Shown piece by piece: positions 56,187 to 64,000 of a stretch of DNA of 64,000 bases. The DNA is taken from assembly GCF_023101665.1 (NCBI RefSeq), contig NZ_CP082161.1, forward strand, positions 1,736,001 through 1,800,000. Direction: 5' to 3'. A program made the position numbers and the translations under genes. Every line of letters begins with the position of its first letter. Position 1 is the first letter of the stretch. This DNA comes from Bradyrhizobium sp. 195. Lineage in GTDB: Bacteria > Pseudomonadota > Alphaproteobacteria > Rhizobiales > Xanthobacteraceae. The notes below the pieces were generated by a model, which was given only the letters and a program-made list of their open reading frames with translations, was not told the origin of the DNA and did not search any database.

Positions 56187-57577
56187 GATGCACCGGAGTC
56201 TTCAGCAATGAATGCGCGAAAAATGCGCTCTGCTTTTGCAAGGCTCTCCTCATATTCGGCGGCTGGATCGGACATTGCCGTTATCCCGGCGCCTGCATGG
56301 AAGACGGCCTGGCCGTCGTCGATCGTTACGGTGCGAATGGCAATATTTACATCCATATGTCCATTGAATCCTATGTAGCCTATGGCCCCGCAATACACCT
56401 CTCGCGCCACACGCTCGATATCCAGGATAATTTCCATCGAGCGTACCTTGGGAGCTCCGGTAACTGAGCCGCCGGGAAAGCAGGCCCTAAGTAGGCCCAC
56501 GGCATCCTCTCCGTGTGCTAGCTCACCCGTAACGACGGACACGAGATGGTGCACCGAGGCATAGGACTCGAGATTGCATAAGGACGGGACGTGGACTGAT
56601 TCAGGCGTGCAAACGCGCGAAAGATCATTGCGCAGGAGGTCGACGATCATGGTGTTCTCGGCGCGGTCTTTCTCCGAATCTACCAGCGTCTCAGCGCGAC
56701 GCCGGTCTTCCTCGCAATCAGCAGAACGCGCCACCGTCCCCTTGATAGGTCGCGTTTCGACGTGTCGCCCGTCAAGCTTTAGGAAACGCTCGGGCGAGCT
56801 CGATGCAATGGTGAGCTTGCCATACCGAAGAAGGGCGGCAAAGGGAGCCGGATTCATTTTCCGCAGCTGACAATAGAAGGCTATCGGATCGAACGAATTC
56901 GCCAGGCGAGCGCTGAAGCGCTGCGCAATGTTGACTTGGAAGGCGTCACCCGACAGAATAAGATCAATCACGCGTTGTGCCGCCGCGATGTATCCCTGGC
57001 GACTGAAGTTTGAATGCCATGAGCCGGCCTGGCCTGGTGTAAAATCAGGAGGGGGGGCTGAGACTGTAACCAGCCCAACAAATTCTTCGGCTCTTTGGCG
57101 AGCTCTCTCACGCCGGCGAACCGGATCCTGCTCCGGCCACCCGGTAGAAAGGACCCAGCATCTGTCATGGCGGTGATCGAAGCTTATCACGACGTCGTAA
57201 AGATGTAGGAGGGCCTGAGGCAAGCGATGCCCCCCGATGGTCGGCACCGGCAATCGCTCCAGCGTCCTGTTCAGCTCGTACCCAAAAAAGCCGGCGGCGC
57301 CGCCCTGGAATGCCGGGAGATCGGCGCGATGCATTTGCGGATAGTTGGCTAGCAGAGCGCGAAGTGCCGCCCACGGATCGCCCACAATGGACTCTCCGTT
57401 GCAAATACCTCTCCCGTCCGCGATTATATAAGTGCTGAAGGGATCGCACGTCACATACGAGTACTGCCCGAGCACCGCGTGTCTCGATGCGCTATCCAGG
57501 AACGTGAGGTGCCTCCGATGCGAGAGGCGTCGCATGGCTGTGACGGGCTCAATCCACTGCAGTTCCAATACATGCAT
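56183..57577 (-). CDS. pabB: aminodeoxychorismate synthase component I (PabB)
   Basis: This 464-aa chorismate-utilising enzyme has an N-terminal Trp/anthranilate-synthase-like domain (about 1-150) and the chorismate-binding domain (about 190-455). The active-site motif PIKGT at 277-281 contains K279, the lysine that distinguishes PabB (amino-deoxychorismate, folate route) from TrpE, which has PIAGT. DLLRNDLSR, GSVTGAPK and YCGAIGYI are the other family landmarks. With PabA it makes 4-amino-4-deoxychorismate, the precursor of p-aminobenzoate and folate. A lyase (PabC) is not in the window. Starts at ATG 57577. Confidence 0.93.
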   Translation of the reverse strand: MHVLELQWIEPVTAMRRLSHRRHLTFLDSASRHAVLGQYSYVTCDPFSTYIIADGRGICNGESIVGDPWAALRALLANYPQMHRADLPAFQGGAAGFFGYELNRTLERLPVPTIGGHRLPQALLHLYDVVISFDHRHDRCWVLSTGWPEQDPVRRRERARQRAEEFVGLVTVSAPPPDFTPGQAGSWHSNFSRQGYIAAAQRVIDLILSGDAFQVNIAQRFSARLANSFDPIAFYCQLRKMNPAPFAALLRYGKLTIASSSPERFLKLDGRHVETRPIKGTVARSADCEEDRRRAETLVDSEKDRAENTMIVDLLRNDLSRVCTPESVHVPSLCNLESYASVHHLVSVVTGELAHGEDAVGLLRACFPGGSVTGAPKVRSMEIILDIERVAREVYCGAIGYIGFNGHMDVNIAIRTVTIDDGQAVFHAGAGITAMSDPAAEYEESLAKAERIFRAFIAEDSGAS

Positions 57578-57673
57578 TAGTCTGTCGCTCAGCGATACAT
57601 GGCTGATTGTAATCCCGCCCGGCGAAGGCGAGCCTCACGGGCACCCAAAAACCCCTACGTGCCTGCCAGTTAA

Positions 57674-58000
57674 TTACGCCCGCGGGTAGGGCCTGCCAAA
57701 TGGCTCCGCATCTGTTGACATGCTGTAATCGGCCGCGAGACGTAGCTCTCGGAGCGGTCTGACCTGCCGGATCGACTCCTGATAAAGCTCGTGCGCTTTA
57801 TAGGCTTCGAGTTCGACTTCGTCGTCGAATTCACCGTAGACGATCACGTCAATTTCGTTGCCAAGCCGGTCACTCTTGCGGTTACGAGCGACCTCAAGCC
57901 GGCGTGCGTGCGGGATTTTGGCGAGAACGGAAAGGCCGTCGACTATTTTGTCGACATGCGCCTTATCTTTTGCGGTGAAGAATACGATGTGTCGAATCAT
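57674..58000 (-). CDS. Dabb (stress-responsive A/B barrel) domain protein
   Basis: This 108-aa protein starts MIRHIVFFTAKDK, the typical first strand of the dimeric alpha/beta-barrel Dabb family, and ends after the second helix with VELEAYKAHELYQESI. It is the expected length for one domain. Members include plant stress proteins and polyketide cyclase-like enzymes; no specific reaction can be inferred. ATG 58000 is preferred because an upstream extension of 36 residues (start 58108) has no family match. It lies just upstream of pabB on the same strand (about 97 bp) and may share its transcript. Confidence 0.82.
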   Translation of the reverse strand: MIRHIVFFTAKDKAHVDKIVDGLSVLAKIPHARRLEVARNRKSDRLGNEIDVIVYGEFDDEVELEAYKAHELYQESIRQVRPLRELRLAADYSMSTDAEPFGRPYPRA

Positions 58001-58918
58001 AGATGACCGTCGGTAATCGCGAACATTGCGGTTTGACTTCGCCCAAAGCGACAGAAGCCTCATCGCAAAGTCTGCAAGGCTCGGGCAGCCGCTCAGATGC
58101 CACTGCACGGCAGGCTCCCTGCACGATCGCGCTGGCGGGTGTTTAGCTCGATTCTTCCTCCGCTATTACGCAAGGTAGACAATCTCTGAGACGAATTTCT
58201 GCATCGAAGTAAGAAACCGCCTGATCATCAGTCGCTAGGACAACTTTCAGTAGATGCTTCCGTCGACGGTCATTAGCTTCGCGCGGATCTCGTGCATGAA
58301 ACGGTCTCACTTGCAGGATCGCCGCATAAGAACTGCAGCAAAATGCGCTCTTTCGTTGAATACAGGCTGGGTCATAAAACAGAAGGGGGAAGGCCGCCGC
58401 CAGCCCCCGAAGCCTTGACATCGACACGTGACTTCAAGGTTGAATCCGCTCTTCGGCTGATCACCGCAGAGAGATCGTCGTGAAACTCTTTCATCGGAAC
58501 GTGGCGATAGTCTCAGCCATACATGGCGCCTGGGAGGAGCTTATCGTTTCGGCGCTGCTCGTCGCGAAGCAACGAAGAAAGGTAGTACCTGGTGCACATG
58601 CTTGCCTGGAGGCGCTTTCAGCGCGCAGCTGCATCGCACCGGAAGGCTGCGCTCCCTTCCGGAAAGTCGCTGAAATGCTGCTCCGCCTTCGCCGAAGTTT
58701 TGGCAAAATGGCCGCCCCAGGTGCCGCGGTTCTGATCGAGCACTCTTAGACTGCCTTCACTTGAACCGCGTTGCTTGCGTGCGCGTGAGAGCCCAACGCG
58801 CTAGTACATCGGTGGATGCGATCGCCCAAGGGAAGCGCGGCTGCCATTTGCTTGATCAAAACATCAATAGATGTAATTCGATGGTCTATCCTTAAGCAAA
58901 GCCTAGCGGAGGCAAGTC
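58001..58918. other. intergenic, no gene recognised
   Basis: Several frames of 60-95 codons lack family resemblance. A TTGAT...ATCAA pair at 58852-58867 is spaced 6 nt rather than 4 and is not counted as a FixK box. Confidence 0.35.
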
Positions 58919-59166
58919 ATGCGCAATCTGCTGTTTGTCGCTGCTAGCACTTCCCATGCTAGTTGGCTTTGTCTCGCCTTCGAGTGTACGTCCTACGACC
59001 CGCTTGGCAGGACGCTCATTGTCTGCAAAGACCGTATCTGGGGTATCCTGGCAACTGCCAGTTCTCGTCAATTTGTCAGTGCATGGCCACTGCATCGGGC
59101 ACGGACGCCTATTGCGGTATCGACCTGACCTACGCATTAGCGCGGCGGGTAGAACGATCGCGCTGA
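58919..59166 (+). pseudogene. DUF3551-like small exported protein, frameshifted
   Basis: ATG 58919 (GGAGGCAAG upstream) starts a signal-like peptide MRNLLFVAAST. The next frame has LPMLVGFVSPSS, and a third frame carries YLGYPGNCQFSSICQCMATA and TDAYCGIDLTYAL, ending at 59163. The final part fits DUF3551, a family of short cysteine-containing exported proteins very common in Bradyrhizobium (pattern GxC-xFxSxxQC-x5-G-x4-C). At least two indels separate the parts. Confidence 0.65.
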
Positions 59167-59774
59167 CAACCAGTACAAGACGCCACGAAAAGACGCACAA
59201 GGGGAATGCGGGTTGTTGTTACGAAAAATCGTGTCTTCGACGAATAGTAGTGGTCTTTGAACGTGTGCAGCAGAAGCTGCTGACCCCGCAATGGCGGCCG
59301 CCGTTAGGTTGCGACCGCACTACTGCGCCTTAACCCCGCTTAGCCCTTTTTGCATCGCATGACTTGGCTGGCCGTGTCAAACCGTCGACTCTTCGATGGC
59401 CTGACGCTTGGGCTGCCATGGCTGCTGCGAATTGAGCAGCAAGCGACGGCAAGCGCACCGGCGCCTCAGGTCAGCGACGCCTCTAAGCGGCTCACCTGAC
59501 AAGTCTGTACGCTCGGGTTATCCACACGCCATCGAATTAGCGGCGGCAGACGCGCGTCTGCATAGCTTTCACGGTCTGCTGCGCTGGAAAGCACTCCCAT
59601 GCTTGCATTTGACGAAGGCGGGGGCGGTCACTCCGAGCTCGTTTGAAGGATTTCATCGCGGAATTACGCCCAAACGCAATTTTCGGCCGACAGGCAGGGG
59701 TTCATCGAACCAATCGATCGCGATATGCCGCTACAACAGAGGGTGAGCGCGAGGCCTGTTTCGGGAGCTGGAAA
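59167..59774. other. intergenic, no gene recognised
   Basis: Nothing supportable is seen apart from short overlapping open frames. Confidence 0.35.
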
Positions 59775-60050
59775 ATGCCAAGTATCCTGGAGAAGGGATT
59801 GGAGCAGGGCATGGTACGCAATTTCTATCTGCTCCGTATGGGGAAGTATGCCGCAGCGTTGATTCAGCGGAGCAGGTGTGAGCGGCAACAAATCCTCTGG
59901 CTGCAGTTGAACTTGATGAGGCTCGGAAACGAACTCGCTCGGGTCGAGTATTGCCGCCGGGGCAGAGCCAGCCAGTCCGACATGCAAGAGATGCGGTTAA
60001 GACAACGCCGCACGCGATTGCGTCAGAATGATCGCATTGGCGCGCCCTGA
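59775..60050 (+). CDS. hypothetical protein
   Basis: A possible 91-aa basic helical protein starting MPSILEKGLEQGM, with GGGAG just upstream of the ATG, and a middle helix LLRMGKYAAALIQRSRC. Arginine and glutamine are abundant towards the C-terminus. No family match is recognised and no competing frame is better. Coding status rests on the ribosome binding site and the open frame only. Confidence 0.4.
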   Translation: MPSILEKGLEQGMVRNFYLLRMGKYAAALIQRSRCERQQILWLQLNLMRLGNELARVEYCRRGRASQSDMQEMRLRQRRTRLRQNDRIGAP

Positions 60051-60411
60051 GGCCCAGCGTGACGCAAGGCGCTTCCAAATGACAATTTGAATCTGGGGAG
60101 TTCTTGCTTGATGGTCGCGCGACCATTGGATTTTTTATGCACGTGCCTGCTACTTTGGAGACGTATGTTTCCCTTTCGTGGTTGACAGTTTTCACTCGTC
60201 CGCCATAGAAAAAGGGTGGTCCCCCGGGGATGCGCGCAAAACTCAACGGCTTCGGTCGCAAGAATCGGATTACCGTTCGCCTAGCTTATTCGGTGACGCG
60301 GGAACCTCGGAGGGCCGTGGCTTCAAAATCGTAGGCGACCAGGTGAGATCAAATCAGTATCGCTTCGAGCTGCGAAATCGACCTGAGGCCATCTGACGGA
60401 ACGGATCGAAA
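60051..60411. other. intergenic upstream of panB
   Basis: No gene recognised. No clear promoter class (NifA, FixK, nod box) could be identified in front of panB. Confidence 0.35.
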
Positions 60412-61323
60412 ATGAGCCACGCTTCGGAAGTGTCAGTTGAGCGGATCACGATTCCAATCCTGCAGCGGTGGAAGCAGGAGCGGCGGCGTGTCGCCATGAC
60501 CACCGCCTACGATGCGGTTACGGCAGGCATCGCTGACCCCATCATCGACATCATTCTTGTCGGCGACAGTGTTGGCAATGTCTGCCTCGGATTCGACAAC
60601 ACGTTGCCAGTCAGCATGGCGATGATGAATCATCATCTCGAAGCTGTTGCGCGCACAAGGCCCCGTGCCCTACTCGTGGCCGATATGCCGTTTCTTAGCT
60701 TTCACCTTAGTCCGGAGGAGACGATACGCAACGCCGGAGGGTTCCTGCAGCGAGGCGCAGATGCAGTGAAACTCGAGGGCGGAGCCAAGCGCGTGGAGAT
60801 GGTGCGTGCCCTGGTCGATTGCGAAATTCCCGTCATGGGCCATCTCGGCCTCACCCCGCAGAGCGTCAATATCATGGGCGGATTCAAGGTGCAGGGCCGG
60901 AAAGCCGATGACGCTTTGCGGCTGCTTGATGACGCTCACCGTCTGCAGGAGGCCGGATGCTTCGCGTTGGTGCTTGAAGGCATTCCGGCCGAGCTAGCCC
61001 AGCGAGCGACCGAATCGCTGTCGATACCAACTATTGGAATCGGCGCGGGTCCCGGGTGCTCGGGCCAAGTGCTCGTATTCCATGACGTGCTGGGGCTGAC
61101 CGAAGGTCATCGGCCCAAATTCGTTCGCGCCTATGCTGATGGTTTTCAGCTGTTGCAGGAGGCGCTGTCGCGCTGGGCTACCGATGTCCGCAGTGGAGCG
61201 TTCCCGGCGCCGCAAGAGTCCTATCGGCTTCCTGAAAGCCTGAGTAACATTATCGCAAACTGGGCTCCTCCCAACCCAACTGATGTAAGGTGCAACGATG
61301 CGGACGATTGCGACGGTCGCTGA
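60412..61323 (+). CDS. panB: 3-methyl-2-oxobutanoate hydroxymethyltransferase (PanB)
   Basis: This 303-aa TIM-barrel enzyme transfers a hydroxymethyl group from 5,10-methylene-tetrahydrofolate to alpha-ketoisovalerate, giving ketopantoate for pantothenate and coenzyme A. Visible motifs: MTTAYDAVTA (substrate/metal site), ILVGDSVGNV with the conserved metal-binding Asp, ADAVKLEGG, GHLGLTPQS and GIGAGPGCSGQVLVFHDVLG. It is about 30 residues longer than the core family at the C-terminus, in the part that overlaps panC. The stop lies 26 nt inside panC, so both are one operon. Intact. Confidence 0.96.
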   Translation: MSHASEVSVERITIPILQRWKQERRRVAMTTAYDAVTAGIADPIIDIILVGDSVGNVCLGFDNTLPVSMAMMNHHLEAVARTRPRALLVADMPFLSFHLSPEETIRNAGGFLQRGADAVKLEGGAKRVEMVRALVDCEIPVMGHLGLTPQSVNIMGGFKVQGRKADDALRLLDDAHRLQEAGCFALVLEGIPAELAQRATESLSIPTIGIGAGPGCSGQVLVFHDVLGLTEGHRPKFVRAYADGFQLLQEALSRWATDVRSGAFPAPQESYRLPESLSNIIANWAPPNPTDVRCNDADDCDGR

Positions 61324-62149
61324 GCTTCGTCGTGAGCTCGCGAAGGCTTGCAGCGCGGGCAAACGCGTCGGGCTCGTGCCGACAATGGGCTATTTGCACG
61401 ATGGCCATCTGGCCCTGATCAAGGCGAGCCGAGCGCAATGCGACGTCACCGTCGTTAGCATCTTCGTCAATCCGACTCAGTTCGGACCAAACGAGGATCT
61501 CAGCAGCTATCCTCGCGATTTCCTACGCGACGAAAAATTGTGCCGCGATGCCGGTGTTGCGATTGTCTTCGCGCCGGGTGCACAGGAAGTCTATCCGGCT
61601 CAATTCGAGACCTTCGTCGAACCGGGCGAATTGGCGAAGCCACTATGCGGGGCTTTCAGGCGTGGGCATTTTCGCGGCGTCGCAACCGTCGTATGCAAGC
61701 TGTTCAACATGGTGCATCCGGACGTCGTATTTTTCGGGCAAAAGGATTTTCAGCAATGCGCGGTCGTTCGTCGCATGGCAACTGATCTCAATCTTCCCAT
61801 CGAGATCGTCACCGTGCCAACCGTTCGGGAACCGGACGGGCTCGCGATGAGCAGTCGCAATCGATATCTCAGCGAGGAAGAACGTCGGCGAGCCGTTGCC
61901 ATCAGTCGTGGGCTGTTCGCCGCGGCGGATGAGTTCCGCTCAGGAGTGCGCGAGGTGGATAAGCTGATTGCGATCGCCGAGCGGCATCTTGAGACAGTTG
62001 ATCGGCTGCAATACCTTGAACTTGTCGATGGTGATACGCTCAAGCGTGCGGAGAGTCCGCTGCGGCTTCCGGCGGCGCTCTGTGCCGCAGCCTACGTCGG
62101 TTCGACCCGGCTGATCGATAACGTACTGCTGGCGTTGCCAAATCTGTAG
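61298..62149 (+). CDS. panC: pantothenate synthetase (PanC)
   Basis: This 283-aa enzyme of the nucleotidyltransferase superfamily joins pantoate and beta-alanine using [17 protein letters not shown] carries the HxGH motif, [16 protein letters not shown] binds pantoate, FGQKDFQQ and [15 protein letters not shown] are further signatures. It overlaps panB by 26 nt. With panB it allows pantoate-to-pantothenate conversion where beta-alanine is available; panD and panE are not in the window. Normal length. Confidence 0.96.
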   Translation: MRTIATVAELRRELAKACSAGKRVGLVPTMGYLHDGHLALIKASRAQCDVTVVSIFVNPTQFGPNEDLSSYPRDFLRDEKLCRDAGVAIVFAPGAQEVYPAQFETFVEPGELAKPLCGAFRRGHFRGVATVVCKLFNMVHPDVVFFGQKDFQQCAVVRRMATDLNLPIEIVTVPTVREPDGLAMSSRNRYLSEEERRRAVAISRGLFAAADEFRSGVREVDKLIAIAERHLETVDRLQYLELVDGDTLKRAESPLRLPAALCAAAYVGSTRLIDNVLLALPNL

Positions 62150-62169
62150 CGCAATTCAGAACCAAATCG

Positions 62170-62505
62170 ATAAACTGTGTTCTTTTTATCCGTTTCGCCG
62201 GCGTCGTCGGTGTAACCCTGGAAGTTCCGACGCAGCCGCCCCTCGCGCTTCGCCGCGGCAAGATTGTCGCCGGGTAGGGCGAAGTGGTCGTAGGGCGAAG
62301 TGGTCGAAACTAATGCGCACGTAGCCCGCGTCGACAAGGGTTTCCGCAATTCCGACTGAAGATGACGCACGACTTCTGGGGCAGGGCGTATTCGCCGATC
62401 TTGCACTGATGCTTCTTGAAGGAGGGAATATGCGCGTAACCGAAGTCCGACAAGCGATCCGGACGGAGTTCGATGCATTTGGCGACCGTGTCTAGCACTA
62501 CAGTT
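62170..62505 (-). pseudogene. hemN fragment
   Basis: The minus strand encodes [35 protein letters not shown], then after a shift [20 protein letters not shown] and NFQGYTDD, matching the middle of the intact HemN at 17.1-18.4 kb (RPDRFAVFGYAHVPSFKK and DHFALPDDELALAQKAG). The radical-SAM half and the C-terminus are absent, and a short tandem duplication (gggcgaagtggtcg) sits at the frameshift near 62280-62305. A dead second copy. Confidence 0.88.
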
Positions 62506-62516
62506 GCAATTTTCGG

Positions 62517-62730
62517 GTGGTTCTGAATCTATGGGCGACCATGATTCGGGATTTGATGATTGGTGGAGCGTCGGTCGAAGATACGCGACGCTGTGGGCTT
62601 CTTTGTTGCGGCAGGCCAAGCAACGGATTCGTCCGCTGTTTACGCAGGAGCGGATCGCGATCTCGGCGGGGCAGTTTCTCGATGGACGTTGGGGCAACGA
62701 GCCGCGCATCCCTCACAAGGAGAAGCATCA
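62517..62730 (+). mobile_element. transposase N-terminal fragment (possibly IS701-type)
   Basis: [20 protein letters not shown] and [13 protein letters not shown] on the plus strand resemble the first helical part of IS701/IS4-type transposases. About 60 codons remain before homology is lost. The assignment comes from memory of the motif pattern. Confidence 0.45.
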
Positions 62731-63468
62731 ATGCCGGTCCATGTGCACAGCCAATTCGATGAAGAAGTCGTCAATCGCGAGCCGTGGCGGGGGCGCTGAC
62801 CAAGACCATGAGTCTAGCAGGCACATAAGCCTCTGCGTGGCTTCCATGATCAAAGTGTTTATGTCGGCGTCTACACCGCGATGTCGGTTGCCACAAGCTT
62901 TGGCAGGCTACGCAAGCCCAGAGTAACCGGGTTGCAAGCCCATCGCCTCGCATTGAGACCGATTGCGATCGGCAAGATGGAATTTCATCTCGTTGTCAGC
63001 TTTGCGACTGAGCCATATTGATTTGTCGCGGATATGACTGCGGAAGGCGAGGCCGCGTTGGCGCGCTGAAGGGCGCCACGGAATCGTAATGCGCGGTCTC
63101 GAGGCGCACTCGGGTGCTTCGTGCTCCTTCAGTGCGCGACCGCACTCATCAATCAGCAAGTAACAAGCTTGTTGAGAGCCCCAACGCTCCATGCCTAGCC
63201 GGCACAGTTGCCGATCGTATCGAGTTCGGATCGAGACGTCACGTGCGTTTTCGCGGTGGCATCGTATTTGCAATCAAAGATGTCGTCGCGGATCGAACTA
63301 GAAGAGTGACGATCGACGCGATCCGATATCACGCGCTGAACCGTCCGGCATGGCGGATTGCGCCAACAAACGATGTCCTCTCGACCGCCGAACCTGCGCA
63401 CTCTCTGTCGCTCGGGAGTCCGTCGCTGGTACAGCGCCCGCGGGTCGTCTATCAATAAGGTCCCTGTC
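62731..63468. other. intergenic, no gene recognised
   Basis: About 740 bp upstream of the MFS gene without a supportable coding region or regulatory motif. Confidence 0.35.
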
Positions 63469-64000
63469 ATGGCGTCTGCTGGTCAACCATCCTCTCGGTT
63501 AGCAACGCGTCTTGCATTCTTCGTTCCCGGGTTTGGCTTCGGGGCCTGGGCCCCGCTCGTACCATTTGCGAAAGACCGGCTGGCGGCCGATGACGGCGTG
63601 CTTGGCCTACTACTGCTCTGCCTGGGTGCTGGATCCATCATCGCGATGCTTCTGACAAGTGTTTTGAGCGCCCGCTACGGCGTCAGGCTGATCATTCTTG
63701 TGGGTGGGCTTAGTCTCGCGATCATCCTGCCGTGCCTCACGACAGCTAGCATGTTGGCGCTCGGCGTCGCGCTATTCGCCTTAGGCGCCTCGATAGGCTC
63801 GATTAGTGTGGCCGCGAACATTCATGCGATCGAGGTGGAGCGCACGGCGGAGTGCCCGCTGATGTCCAGCTTCCACGCTCAATTCAGCATCGGGGGACTT
63901 GTGGGGTCTGCAGCCATGACCGCTTTTCTCTCGCTGCAGATTGACGCATTTGTTTCGACTGTGGTCTGCTCGGGATTGATAGTGATCGCGATCATGCTGG
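63469..64000 (+). CDS. MFS transporter, 5' part
   Basis: From ATG 63469 the frame is open to the window end (177 codons). It encodes at least five hydrophobic helices, starting LAFFVPGFGFGAWAPLVPFA, with the MFS loop-2 type motif SARYGVRLIILVG between helices 2 and 3. The pattern fits the small MFS transporters found in rhizobial symbiotic regions (y4xM-like of strain NGR234 is my nearest recollection). The substrate is unknown and the 3' end lies outside the window. Confidence 0.8.
   Translation, partial: MASAGQPSSRLATRLAFFVPGFGFGAWAPLVPFAKDRLAADDGVLGLLLLCLGAGSIIAMLLTSVLSARYGVRLIILVGGLSLAIILPCLTTASMLALGVALFALGASIGSISVAANIHAIEVERTAECPLMSSFHAQFSIGGLVGSAAMTAFLSLQIDAFVSTVVCSGLIVIAIML

Noticed and set aside
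58852..58867. TTGAT...ATCAA pair upstream of the DUF3551 relic
   Set aside because: Spacer is 6 nt instead of 4, so it does not fit a FixK/FNR box, and the downstream gene is broken.

Overview
The window looks like Bradyrhizobium DNA, most likely a symbiosis island or an accessory region next to one. The main evidence is a complete microaerobic fix regulon with Bradyrhizobium-type lengths: FixL 505 aa with H200, R220 and H291 in the canonical positions, FixK2 232 aa with C183, FixJ 205 aa, and a single-domain receiver between fixK2 and fixJ. Around it lie decayed genes, insertion-sequence relics and a giant type III effector of the SKWP-repeat family. No nod, nif or T3SS structural genes, rRNA or tRNA were found.

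Layout. 1-22.9 kb is gene-poor, moderate-GC accessory DNA. It holds a 1856-aa Ser/Thr kinase-like/ATPase/GAF/PAS/histidine kinase fusion, a PaiB-type FMN protein, an exported pectate lyase, a TauD-type dioxygenase, an OprB-type porin, a HemN, a broken GcrA-like gene, a cytochrome P450 and an EAL-domain relic. 22.9-36 kb is a compact, visibly GC-richer block: fixK2, the receiver gene, fixJ and fixL on the minus strand, then a frameshifted universal-stress gene, a CBS-domain gene, fixNOQP and fixGHIS on the plus strand. FixK-type boxes precede fixN and fixG. 36-42 kb is a gene graveyard: a deleted fixK copy, a frameshifted DUF6455-like gene, a FitA/FitB (VapBC) relic, a split Fic gene, a second Fic relic and an IS6-family transposase tail.

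42.1-51.7 kb carries a possible tts box, a 76-aa effector-leader-like ORF and a 3004-aa SKWP-repeat protein. That protein also has a DFDGD motif, typical of two-barrel RNA polymerases, and a C-terminal shikimate kinase domain with its signature motifs intact. This is the most unusual object in the window. IS6-family relics in the same orientation flank it, followed by an IS3-family relic. 53-64 kb contains an FAD oxidoreductase relic, pabA-pabB (aminodeoxychorismate synthase), a Dabb-domain protein, a frameshifted DUF3551-like gene, panB-panC (pantothenate), a hemN relic, a transposase fragment and the start of an MFS transporter.

How the genes work together: in known bradyrhizobia low oxygen releases FixL kinase activity, FixJ~P activates fixK2, and FixK2 activates fixNOQP (cbb3 oxidase) and fixGHIS (its assembly). 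The promoter sites seen here fit that cascade. HemN (anaerobic heme synthesis) fits the same low-oxygen physiology. The pab and pan operons supply folate and pantothenate precursors. The pectate lyase and the SKWP protein are plausible host-interaction factors.
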